Source: Oreocharis arfaki (lineage: Eukaryota; Chordata; Aves; Passeriformes; Paramythiidae). Taken from it: a stretch of 64,000 bases of DNA. The notes below the pieces were generated by a model, which was given only the letters and a program-made list of their open reading frames with translations, searched no databases and was not told the DNA's origin. The translations under genes were made by a program, and so were the position numbers. Below are positions 39,905 through 52,400 of this stretch, piece after piece. The stretch is from positions 1 to 64,000 of the forward strand of contig VZRR01007718.1 in assembly GCA_013398015.1 (NCBI GenBank). Reading direction: 5' to 3'. Numbering within the stretch: the stretch's first letter is position 1; every line of letters starts with the position of its first letter.

Positions 39905-40660
39905 AAATCACAGAATCCCAGAATATACTGATCTGGGAGGGATCCACAAGGCTTATTGAAGTCCAACTCCTGGCCCTGCACAGGAACACTCCAAGAGTCA
40001 CACCATGTGCCTGAGAACATTGTCCAAACTCTTCTTGAACTTTGTCAGGCTTGGTGCTGTGACCACTTCCCTGGGGAGCCTGTTCCAGTGCCCAAACATC
40101 CTCTGGGTGAAGAACCCTTCCCTGATATACAACCTAAACCTCCCCTGACACCATTTCAGACCATTCTCTCAGGTTCTGTCACTGGTCACTGCAGAGAAGA
40201 GACCAGGACCTGCTCCTCCACTTCCCCTCATGAGGATGTTGTAACTGTGATGAGGATTACCCTCAGTCTCCTCCAGGCTGAACAGACCAGGTGACCTCTG
40301 CTGCTGCTCATACGGCTTCCCATCAAGGCCTCTAAACATCTTTGTAGCCTCCTTTGGACTCTCTAATAGTTTAATGTCTTTATTATACTGTGGCACCCAA
40401 AACTGCCCCCAGCACTCGAGGTGAGGCTGCCCCAGTGCAGAGCAGAGCGGGACAATCCCCTCCCTTGCCCAGCTGGAGATGCTGTGCCTGATGCCCCCAG
40501 GACAGGTTTGGCCCTCCTGGCTGCCAGGGCACTGCTGGCTCATGTTCTACTTGTCATCGACCAGGACCCCCGGGTCCCTTTCTGTGGTGCTGCTCTCCAG
40601 CATCTCATTCTCCAGTCTGTCTGAACATCCAGGGTTTCCTCATTCTAGGTGCAGAAGGAA
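39905..40660 (-). mobile_element. CR1 LINE 3' end, about 750 bp, longest CR1 3' end in the window
   Basis: The left end has antisense terminal repeats (ATCACAGAATCCCAGAAT). On the minus strand a frame at 40543-40169 stays open for 124 codons and reads as the ORF2 C-terminal region. It shows SQQC...Q near the start, then HLECWGQFW and an ATKMFRGL segment followed by GLFSLE, matching CR1 wording such as HLEYCVQFWAPQ and ATKMIRGLEHLPYE. It then ends or shifts before the final VxxHWNxLPRE block, which is found in another frame. This is a dead 5'-truncated copy inside the CDH18 intron, antisense to the gene. Confidence 0.92.
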
Positions 40661-43600
40661 TGCATACCGCCTAATTAGGCACCATATACAAGTGTACTGG
40701 AGTGGAAATCAGATGGTTAGAGTAATGTTTCCAATTCTTTCACAAAAATGACATACTGTTAAGTAGAACTGTTTTTCTCTGTCAGCCCTTTGTAGTAAAG
40801 CATGATTAAACAAGCCCTGGCTAGAAATGTGACACAAATATCAAACCACACAGGCATCCTAGAGAGAATGTAGAAGTTTCCCTTCTGGCCCAGTAGATAC
40901 TGAGTAGTAAATTACCTTAAAGCTTCTTGAAAATCAATAGAATGATTTCTGGTGTCTATAATCAGTATCCTTCTCACAGCTCCCTTCTCTCTCCACAAAA
41001 AGAAAAAATAAGCCTGAGAATTTAAAATTCACTGCTGTTCAGGAGCTGCCTTCATCAATGTAATCCCCTAAATACATCTATAGGTGCAATATTGGTTTGT
41101 TAAATTGAATACCTCTAAATGACAATATTCTTATTCAAAAAAAAATTATCTGCAGTGTTTCAGTCTCTTGAATACCAAGTGCAGAAAAGGAATCTTCTCT
41201 GTGTGGGAGAGTGTTCCAGTTTGTCAGCCCTTCTGTTTTACCTTGAATAAACTTCGTTTGAAATGCTCCTAACTTCTCATGGTATTCCCCTCTCTTGAAC
41301 TGTTTCCAGTTACTTTGTTTTCCAACACCTTCATCCCTCTCCTTTCATCAGTACTATTAAGGAAGGGGAGGCAAACTTTTTATAACCTGTTCATAATCTG
41401 CAGAAATGCTTTCTTCTCAGTCTTCGCTATTCAGCTGGATTCCATTCACTTACTGAAATTTCTCACATTGCAGTTTCCACTTTCCAGTGATCTGTGACTG
41501 CATTTCCTTCTTCTAGTATTTCTTTGTGTTGTTTTGCCTGTGAGTCTAGAAGAGCACCTTGCTCTAACTTCTTGTGGATCCTTTGGAGGCTAAAAGAGGA
41601 TTCAGTCTTCACATTACCTCAGTCTATTGGCATTTTATGAAAGATCATGTAAATATGTGAGCATTGTGTATGTGTGCGCTAGAAGCTGAATGAAAACTAT
41701 TCAATGCACCTTTCTTCAAACCTTTTTCATTCTGAAAAATACTAAATTGGAAGACAATGTGTGTTTCAATACTATATAGTACATTAATATATTACAGCTA
41801 CATGAACTTGTAATGGGGAGCAAGACAGGAAAAATGTGAATTTTGGTTTGTACTGCCTACAGTCTAATGTCCAAAGACTCTTGGGAGATATCAATTAATT
41901 CACCTTTACAGCGTGTTTCTGAATCTTAATTTTAAGATTAGTTCAGCACATATCAAGAAGCCCCTTCTCCCCATTCCATCATATATTAATTAAAAAAAAA
42001 AAAAAGTAAAAAATGTGTCCACATGGAGTGGCAGTCAGTTTTCCTAGATTTCGTCACCACAACAGACAAATGCATTTTACATCAGACAGATGCAGACTTG
42101 CTACCATTATCTACTGAAATATGTCTGAAGGCATAAACCAAGAACACAAAATAAGGCACTTTAATAAGCAGAGTTTTACCCTGAAGTGTTCATCACTCCA
42201 CTGAAGCCTATAATTAACCAGCAGTCATGCAGTGTAAAAGGGAGCTCTGCACCTCCCATTTCCTTGTTTTCTTCTTCTATGTGCGGATTTTGTGCAGACA
42301 GGAATCTGTATCTCTATTGTCTTGTTAACAGAACATAAGTACTAAAGTATTGGAGATCTGCAGCTTTCTAGAGAGTAGGTGTAGCATGTCCTATGATAAT
42401 TAACAACATCTAATGTAACAATAGCATATTATAGAAGTTTATGAGGTTAGACTTGTTTTCTGAAAAAGTCTAGCAAACCATGCTAATGTGACAGCAATCT
42501 GAATTTCTCAGACCGGCTTCTCAGCTGATGTTAATGGAAAATCATTGGATTTTTTTCTCTAAATTTTATGATTTTGCCACATCTGTAGGGAATTGTATAC
42601 AATGTAATTGTTTGTTGAACTCTCTGTCCTAGCTGCTATTTCATGCACCCTCTGAAGACTTTCTGGCAGAAACCAGTTACGAATTTAGCGTGTGAAACTC
42701 TCCAAGAGGGGAAAAAATGAATTTTCTTTGTATAGTATGATGTTTTAAGGAAGCATATATGGTTATAAGGTGACATGGAAAAATTGGTTTTTCTTCTGTT
42801 AGTCATTGAATAATATCATGTGTGTGGAGCAGAAGTACGTGAGAAATACAGAACAGAACTTACAGAAGCAAGACAAAGTGCAAGCGTAGAAAGGCTCAGG
42901 CGGCCACTATGCAGTGTCTGTAGAGACTAATCTCAGATCAGCCGGATTTCAGGCGTAAAATTATGGTGAACTTCTTTGGTCAGGATATTTCATCACTTTT
43001 TGAAAGCCTTCTGATTTGTGTCAATGTTATAAGTTCTGTCCTTCTTGCAGAAACATAGATGTTTTTACGCTTTATATTAGTTACATGAGATGTCTGAGTT
43101 TTGAAAAAAATTAAAATTCTCATCTATGAGAGTAAAATGGATGGCTTCTATTTAACATCTGTGGAGAACAATTTTTGTAATTCCTATGCAGTTCCCATAT
43201 CTTCAGATCACTAAGATTTATATTTTTCCTTGTTTCTTCTCGAGTTACAACAAAAGAATTGCAAATCTGAGATATTAGAGTTCTGAAAAATTAAATTAAA
43301 ATATTAAAGTTTTGGACTTCATCATAATCAGTATTTCTACTTTCTGAGAATTTTGTAGAACCCTGATGAACTTCAGAAAATTTCCTAAGCATTGAAGCAA
43401 TGCTTTGTGGTTTTTGTTAACATTCAGCTGACAGTTAGAAGCTAAATTTGGAATTGACTTTTGCTTGCTAGGTCTTTGTTATGTGGTGGTAGCAGGATCT
43501 GGATGAGGTAATAGATAAAAGAATCTATGTTATTCATATACTGAGAGTTTCAAAGAGTGTAAAGGAACAATTCTTACCTGTCCTGCAGAGGTGGGATGCC

Positions 43601-45737
43601 CAGCAGAGCAGACACTGAGAAGCTCTGTGACTGGATTAACTGTGCATGTGAGACATACAACAAATACAACTTGATTAATTAATTAACCACTGTGTTTGAT
43701 GATTAGGTGAGTTGCAAATGTCTTGATTTATGGCCTTTAATAGTGAACTTAGTTTCCTGACAAGGAGGGAAATTGAGAACTAAAGACATTTGTTCTTACA
43801 TATTTATGAACCTCTACATGAGGGAGGAGAAATAAGCCCTAGTTCAACTCTGAATTTAACTATATGACTGGAAAATTAAATGTGTATTTTAGAATGAGAG
43901 TTTTTCTTTTCCTGCTTAAACTAATTAGAAATGTGCAACAAGAAGGCCTGATTTATATTCTGTATAAATGTCACTGTTCCTTTTTGTTTTCCATTCTGTT
44001 AAAAGTATCGAGTATTTTTATGGGTCAGATTCTGACATGACATTTTTTATGTTGGATCTGAATATTATCTTCTGTAGAGCTACTTTATTTTGTGCATTAT
44101 GTCTTTAAATTTTGGCTGCTTACTATTATTATTTCCTCTTTTGTTTTCACAAATGCTCATCATGTTGAAATAAGTTAAACTGCCTATTCTTTTTTTTTTC
44201 CTTTTCCACTGCCTTGAGGATTTATATGGTATTCTGAGTGCAGGGTGACAGTGGAGAGAGGCAGCAACTGGAGTCAGGAGGTGGAAAATCAGAGAGCACT
44301 GCTAAAGGGTACTGCTAAGTCTCTTAGCAGACTCTTAGGTCTCAGACTGCCACGAGAAGTGGTGCAGGAGGTGCATTTTCTCATGGCTCAGGGCACCCAG
44401 AACAGCACCACATTGATCAATAGCCAGTCATTACACAAGACAGATAGAAAGAACAAGGAACAATTACGTGCAAAAGAGCTTGATGAGATGGAGCTAACAG
44501 CCAGAACTAGAAGCACGAGGACTGTGAAAGGGGAGTAAGGCTTCAAATCAGTTTTGGCTTCACCATTTCTTTACTGTTAAGTTATCTACTGCAACTATGA
44601 ACCATAATGAATTATCCTAATTTAAATTATGCTGTCACCTCTCTGAGATCTTCAGCTTTCCAGAACAATGGAAAGGATTGTTAATTAAATAAGTCAGTAC
44701 TGTTACATTTTCAGTAGTATCTATTAGTTGAGTAGTCCTAGTGACTGACATTATCTTTGACAGTGTTAACATTGCCTTTTTACAAACAGTTAAAATAATA
44801 TAAAATATTTGGTTTAGAGTATCCATCAGTGTACAAATGTCCAAGAGCTTTAGATTTTTTCCTTTCTGTCCTGCTTTGTAGCTGCAAAGGGGAAAGAAGC
44901 TTTTGTCATGATTTCCTTAAAAATGAGAAAATATGGAACTCCTCAATTTCAGGATCACCAAGCATTTAGGGAAGTCTCACCACTTTGTAGAAATGATGGG
45001 CAGGAGATAAAAGTACACATTTAACAATTAAGTACGTAATGCTGTGAGTTGAAAATATGCCATTTTATTTTAAAGTTAATAATTATCACCTCAGTAAAAA
45101 AATTCTGTTGTTTTTTTTTTTCCTGAAGTGATGAATTTCTTCTGATGACCTGTTATTGTGCTTAAAGTGTGTGTGCAGAGTACAGCAGAATATTGCCCTG
45201 TTATGTGTGTACATATATATATGATTAAGAAAGACATGGAATTAACAAAATAAAGGCTTTAATGCTACTGTTAGTGGTATGATCCCACATTATTTTTGTA
45301 TGTAAGCCCCTTATTCATATGGGACTAACCCTAAATGTAAATATAAATAACTATTTTAAGAAATACAAGGAAATGAATAAATCTGTTATTTGTCAAGCCT
45401 TACACCTCTTTAGAAATTTAAACTAGAAACAACTCATCTTACAAAGTGCTTGGGGTTTTTTGCAGATTTTGTTTGGTTCAAGAAAATGTGTTGTGGTAGT
45501 ATTTCAGCACTCCTGTCTGCAAGATAAATTAAGTGTTGCTGATGTGTAAAGAAATAATGATTCCCTGAAAAAATTAGACCCTATTTCTACCCTTTATAAA
45601 TGCTACCTTTAAACGTTAGAGTCTAATTTATTCATAGAATTGAACCTTTGCCTTTCCCTAATCAAGGAAGGATAACAGATTAAAACAAGATGATTTATAC
45701 ATGAAATAGCAAAAATGCTTTCTAAAAATTAGAAAGC

Positions 45738-45830
45738 CACAGAATTTTAGGTCAGGAAGGAACATCAAAAGATCATTAGTTCCATAATGATAGCCTGCTA
45801 TGGGACCAGCTATGGCTGAACCTTAGAGTT
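45738..45830 (-). mobile_element. Probable old CR1 3'-end scrap
   Basis: CACAGAATTTTAGGTCAGGA followed by AGGAACATCAAAAGATCATT resembles the antisense CR1 terminus (terminal octamer remnant, GGxxGGAAGGxACxTCAAAAGATCAT). Only a short, diverged stretch remains, so the family call is tentative. Confidence 0.5.
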
Positions 45831-45934
45831 TTGTCTACTCTGTCTCATTTAATCAGTACACTTTTGTATCATCTCATTAATATTTTTCAATCATTTGTTC
45901 ATTCATTTTCTCTTATGTTTTCATTTTTTAGTGT

Positions 45935-46095
45935 GTTTGTGGGGGGTTTTTTTTTGAGGGTGGGGTTTTGTTGGTTTTTTTCTGCTTTTTGTTTTATTTT
46001 GGGGTTTTTGTTTGGTGTTTTCTCTTGCTTCTTTTGTTTTTTTTTTTTTTTTTGTGACTTTGTTTTGGTTTGTTTTTTTGTTTGTTTTGTCTGAG
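45935..46095. repeat. G/T-rich low-complexity tract
   Basis: About 160 bases on the + strand consist almost only of T and G, with few A or C. G runs include GGGGGG, GGG and GGGG within 45940-45967 and GGGG near 46001. The apparent Phe/Val/Cys-rich open frame across it is a composition artefact. Confidence 0.9.
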
Positions 46096-49000
46096 GCAAT
46101 TGTCCATAAGCCAGAGTTATTTGTATATTAATTACTGAAACTATGTGATCAAGTTGGGGATATTTGAGGGGAATAAGTAGAATCATTGTAAACTAAAATG
46201 AAATCATATCCAGAACTAATCATATAGAAACATTTATCTATCTTAGCATGATTTGTAAGTGTATAGTCATTATTAGGACTTCAGAAAATATCCCAAGATT
46301 CCCTGGTGTGGTATGATTCATGCTGGACATTCCAAGGCCCACCTGGCTTTTTCTGGAACCCCTGAGCCAATGTGTCTTTTGCACTAGACAGGGACCTCTT
46401 CCATGCAGACGCTCCTTGGAGAACTCCCAGTTCTGAGTGTCAGAAAAAGATATTTTGAGTATTTGGTTAGCAGGTAGTATTTCTGATAATCTAGTCCAGA
46501 TACCTCCCCAGCTAAGGTTTTGAAATATCACCTCTCTCTTCCTTTTGCATGAGTCAGGGGAGCACAGCTGTGAAAAGATTTGTTCCTCTACCATAAAGAA
46601 TAATATTTCAATTGCTACTATTGTTATTATTATTGGAGAGGATTGTCCAGAATTGGTACTTTTCACAACCAGACTAGTCTGAAAAAAATCTTGTATTGCT
46701 TACTAAATACATACTCAAACTGACGTTGAAAGCCAGCTGAAAAATCTTTTGTTAGATGCACTCACAGAGAGTAAGCTGGGCTTACTACTGGTCAGGAGTA
46801 AGTGGGAAAAATTCATATTCACTAGAAAGAAATTTGGTGATTTAATATCAAGTAGTATTTTGTTTCTTTTTCACAGGCCTTCATTTTTTCCTGGGACAAG
46901 TTTTAAAATCAAATGAAACTTGAAAAATAATTATTTACATGAGAAGGAAAAAAAATTAAAAACTCACAAAACAGAACATGATGTGCGTGTGGCATAAGAA
47001 GTAAAATTACAGTTAGAGGTAAAGCACGACATTACTGCTGTAAGACATAAATGGAATTAATCTATAACTAGGTGCACTAATCCCAACTGTGGGCTATGAA
47101 ACCACTTTCTGGATTTTTATCATTAATTAAATTATGCTTTCACAAGGTTTCACTTGTCCTTAAGCATTTTCAGAATTTCGCAAGCAGCTATTCCCTTCAC
47201 ATGCTAATTTGAATAACAGCATGATACTGAAAGCACCACTTCCAGCGAGGAAGTAAATGGCAGGCAGACTCATGCCTACTAGTGTGTCCATGGTGTCTTT
47301 CTGCAGAGCTGTTATCACAGCCATCTCGTGCTTTAAGATGACTGCTGGAAGCTTTTTTCTTTATATTAGAATTTTATGTAGATTTGTGAAAAAGTCTTAA
47401 TTTCCCATTTAAAAGAACACTCCAAATATGACTGAAGTACTCTAAAATATTTGTATTTCTAAGCTGTCTTTCTCAACTTGACTAAGATTGCATGTGTGCT
47501 GTGTGTATAAATAGGTGTACACCTGTCTTCACTGAACTAAATGTGGATATTTTGGTGGGTAGGGGAAGGTCGTGTTTTTAAACTGAAAATTCATTTTTTG
47601 CCTTCCCATGGAGCCTTTGGACACGTTTAGGAACGACTGAAACACAGATGGCCCTGAGACAGAGAGCTCCTTATCTTTGAATTATTTACTTTAATAAAAA
47701 TTCCACATTGGCTACCTTAATTCTAAAACAAGCAGTTTTAGTTTTGGATTTCTTTATGTTAGAAAATATAATATATGTTTAATATATGTTTATATAACTC
47801 TCTATTCACTGCAGAGTTTTGCACCTAATCATCCTTCCAAAATTCTCCATATCATTCAGCAAAAAATTTAAATGCCAAAATCTTATGTTCAAATTTTCAT
47901 GTGTCCTTGACATCACAGTTTATCGGTGCACCCAATGTGAATGCTGCTGGAGGTGGGATTGTAGGAACTGCAGAGCACGTGGAGCATACAAACAAGAGTG
48001 TTACAGGCTAGGATGCATAGGAGAACACAGGGTAAAGAGGGAAAGTGAAGAGGCAGGATGGCACTTTTTGAAAGATAGAGGGATGTAAGATAGCCTGAGG
48101 AGAAGAATTCGATCAGGTAAGGCTGTGATATCCTGGGCTAAGGAGGGGAATTTCTCTCTTTGGAGTAAAGGTTCAATACAACAATCCACCTCCAGTTCAT
48201 GAAATTAAAAATAAAAAGTAATTCTGCTCTGAAAAATCTGTCTGAGGTCTTCAGAAAGCTTCTCCCTTTTATCTCCTGTACCACTGAGTACTCTGCTGTT
48301 TGCCTGGGAGCTCACTGCTCCTCACTGACCTTACTTATTTACACAGACAGCTGAGCCTGAGCAAGCAATTAATAAAACAATAACCATTTAATGTTTTGAG
48401 AACCATCTTACTCTGCCATTCATGACCTAGTGTGAATGAAAATTGTGGAGTCTTGTACAACTTATTGCCTAAGTAGCACTTTAACTATGTGATGTATGCA
48501 CAAGTTGTTGGAAGCTGAAGGAGCATCATTTGTTGGCTCAACAGGCCTCATCTTCAGAATAGGATACATTGCATCCTTTTTGTTATTTTCATGCAATTTG
48601 AATCTAAACCTGGGTCTAAAGAGGAAACAACTCTTCTCCTGTATGTAAGACAAAAGAACCTTTGCAATTCAGACCACTGGATATTTGTATAGATAAGTTC
48701 TTAGTATGATTTTTTAAAGTGCAACAGTTTCATGAATACATGAAAATAAACACATTTAAAATACAGTAATTTTCCACTTTTTTTCTAATTTTATGCATTG
48801 TAGAAAAATTCAGGCATTAAATAATGAATGAAAATGTAGTTTCAAAGCAAAATACGTTATGACAAGTCATAGAAGGCGTATGAAATATTTTTAGTATAAT
48901 TTCTTTTGGAATTAGTTGTGAGCCAGATAGATAAAAAGTTGCTCTAAAGTAAAACTGCTTCAATGCTAGTGTTACTAATCTCTAATGCAAGTGTCTGTTC

Positions 49001-49133
49001 TTCAGAATGTATTTTTTTTCCCCTACAAGTTAGGTCAAGTCAGGAATTTATCCTTCTTAGGAAAGACAAAATATACCTCATTGGCATTTACAGAGGAACA
49101 GTTTTGATACAATCTTTCTTGTTTTACTCCTGC

Positions 49134-49486
49134 CATTCTGATGTTGGATGTTTACTCTGTAGTTTGCTCCTTTTGGGCACACACGGAATTCTCCAAGATG
49201 CGAATTTGTGTTTGAACAAAAATTCTATTTATATTAACAAAAGAGGTGGGAAGCAGGAGGTATTCCTGGTTTTACCCAGAGTTTTCTTTAGTTGCCTTTA
49301 GGAACGNCAGCATCATTCTGATGTTGGATGTTTACTCTGTAGTTTGCTCCTTTTGGGCACACACGGAATTCTCCAAGATGCGAATTTGTGTTTGAACAAA
49401 AATTCTATTTATATTAACAAAAGGGGTGGGAAGCAGGAGGTATTCCTGGTTTTACCCAGAGTTTTCTTTAGTTGCCTTTAGGAACG
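49134..49486. repeat. Direct duplication, 173 bp x 2, separated by a single N
   Basis: Bases 49134-49306 recur at 49314-49486, offset 180. I see one substitution (AAGAGGTGGG versus AAGGGGTGGG). Between them are seven bases starting with N at 49307. The open frame spanning the first copy is not supported as a gene. Confidence 0.97.
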
Positions 49487-52400
49487 TGATATTTACTGCA
49501 TTTAATACATAAATTGTTTGGGTTTTCTTTAGTTCTAAGAGCACAACATTGTTTGGGTCAGAAGGAACATACTTCCAGTTGATTACATGATGTTAAAATT
49601 ATCTTTTGAGGGAAAGAGAAAAAGTTGACCTCTCGTCAAAATAAGATTTTTATTTCTGCTGCCTAACCAGTAGTCATTTTTGTTGCCCTGAATTTTTGTA
49701 TTTGGACTATACTGCCCCACTGAACATATCAACCTGCTAGATTATTCCTTACATGGAATAAATAAGATTTTAGCGATACGAGTAATATTTATTCACTTTA
49801 GGATGAGTAAGTGAAAACTTGTAGTCAGTGGGTGTTTGAAGTACCAAGCAATATGTTTTTGTTATTTTCATTTTTTCCTGAAAAAGAACAAAATATTTTT
49901 GGACTTCACAGTATTAGGTTAGGGAAAAAAAAACATTGAGAGGACAGAATCATACTCCTGGATCTTCTGCTGGGCCATATGGGTGCTTCCTCTGGGGCTC
50001 CTTAAATGTAAAGAAGACAGTCTGTTATGGAAAATGTGTTAATGAGTAAGCTATACATCCAAGGAATACTATATGTGCTCTCTATTGATACTCTCTTGTA
50101 CTGCTAGCAAGCATGTCTAGTAACACATCTATTAATCATCATTTTAATGGCTACCCAGATTGAACTATTTTTATATTTCTTTCCCTGTCACTTTACACAT
50201 ATTATTTTAAAGAATCATTTGTACCTAACTGTTTCTTGGCAGCCAATAGCTTTAGGGTTTGTAACCCTACTCTTCCTGAATTTTTTTTTTTTTGAGAAGG
50301 GAGAAGGTGTCAGTGTGTCTTTGTAAAGAAAAATCATTGAAATGTTCATGATAAATTACATCTATATTGATGTATCAGCATACTCATAAGAAATGCTAAG
50401 GAGAGGAATATATTACCTTGAAGTGTGAATTGTATGCTTATGGCTTTTAATATAGTTGGAATACTGGTCCTGGAGAAAGATCTAATTTTAATAGACTTCT
50501 TTTCGTCCCTTATTTTAGTAAGCAATAGCAGTGAAGGAAACACGGTGTCTGGGATTCTTTACATGTACAGAAAAAGAAAATTGGTGTTACCTCTTGGAAT
50601 TAGATGATAGTGAGCATAGCATAATTCCTAAATAGAAACATAGATTTTGTGTTAAAAGTAACACGCAGATTATATTACTGTTCATTTTAGTAAATCAGTA
50701 AGCCTCTGACTTGCTTTGTTGAAATGCTTTCTGTTAACATTGTCAAAGTGTAACTGGAAGAAAGTAGTTCTCCACTAGATTTTTCTTGAGTTAAATTCAA
50801 GATAATTCCGTGGTTAGGATACATATTTATTCTACAGAAAAATGAAAACAAGTTCAAACATGCAACTTGACTTTACAATGGACAGCAGAGAACATAATTT
50901 TTTTTCAATGAGAAATTTAGAACTTTCAGAAGAAGGCAAGGAATGGTGGTTGTCCATGTAAGGATGGAAATTACCTGTACTATGCTGAAAAGATGTCATG
51001 CAGCACTTGCAATTACATTGTCGGGTGGAAAAAGTAGCAAAACATTACACATTACATCAGACCTCTATAGGAGTGCTGTTTCAAAACATCAGTCATTAAT
51101 AGTGATGTAAAACTGTTTTATAAACATTTTCAGAACTTGTGTTTTACTTGTCTGGAAGTTATACTGAAGTAAATGTGAAAAATGAGGGAGTTATTATGTC
51201 TTAAAATCAAAAACTTGCAGTTGTGGCAGTTCAGATTTTTATGGACTGAACTGGGTCATGGTAAATCTAGAAAGACGAAAGAAGCAGTAGCACAGTACCC
51301 CTTTGAAAAAACTGTGCTAATTGGTAAGAACTACCTGGTTAAAAAAACCTTGAGCTCAGAAATTGTATTTATTCTTGATAATGCTTGTGTGAAGCAGGGA
51401 AATACACACAAACGATTCTTACATTTCCCCAGTTTACATCCATATGGGATCCAGAAAGTTTTTGTAACAGCCCATAAAAAGCATGATGAAGGTAAGGAAA
51501 TTTGTTTACATTCCCATTCACTGGCATTGGTAGGTTTCTATTTCTTTATTCCTATGTGTGAAAGTGTAGTTGTCTTTGTAAGCCAGGATCACTTTTTTAT
51601 TGCAGTCATTACACGACGTATCTGTGGAGAGGGCTGGTGATAAGCTTCTGCTGTGAACATGAACCTTCTGACTTACACAATATAGATGTTCAAAGCAGCA
51701 GAGCTGGCATTGTGTGTTATCAATGGATTTTGAGACACAGGTGATCTTTCGAATTTGTGGAAACCTGCCCTCAACATGATGATGCGGAGTTGTTCTCCTG
51801 TGTCATGTAGTACTTTTTGTTTCTAGCAAACAGGAAGAGTTCTACATTAAAGGAAGAAGGGAAGTGTCTGTAATCAGAAAAAAAGTGCATACTCTCTTCT
51901 AAGAGAGATGCAGAAGAAGGGTGATCAGTTGTGAAACTTGTAAAGAAAACTCTATTCAGAAGCAGTTTTTTTACAGATTTAAATTTCACCCAACAAGAAG
52001 AAAAGCTGTAGACCACATAAAAGAGACGAAATCACATTCCAGATGCAAAACCAGAACATGATTTTGTGTGTTTAATACTACACAAGCAGTGAATCACTAT
52101 CCCAATAAATTAATATTCTGATATTCAATGTTATGGTAATACTTCCTAATATTTCAAAAGTATATAACAAAGAAGTCTTACCAAATAAAGTGACAAAAAG
52201 AAAAAAAGCCTTCCCAATAATGAAAACATGCAATTATTTTACCTGGAAACTGCCTAAATACGACTAGATAGGGAGCTCATAAAAATATGGATATTAAATC
52301 CTTTTTAAGCAATAATATATGCAGTTCTTGATGACACATGGTAGTGCATTCTTTTCAGTTTCTTTACAATGAAACATCTTTTTCACCTGAAATAGAAGCT

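Noticed and set aside
44245..44538. 97-codon plus-strand frame containing LRLPREVVQE, reminiscent of the CR1 ORF2 C-terminus (RLPREVV)
   Set aside because: Flanking residues and the expected neighbouring CR1 blocks are absent and there are no CR1 terminal octamers. The orientation would also differ from every other CR1 here, so the match is probably coincidence.
51182..51640. 152-codon plus-strand open frame in the CDH18 intron
   Set aside because: It starts with an ATG and is fairly long, but shows no known motif, no repeat family and no exon borders. Without conservation or RNA evidence it cannot be called a gene.
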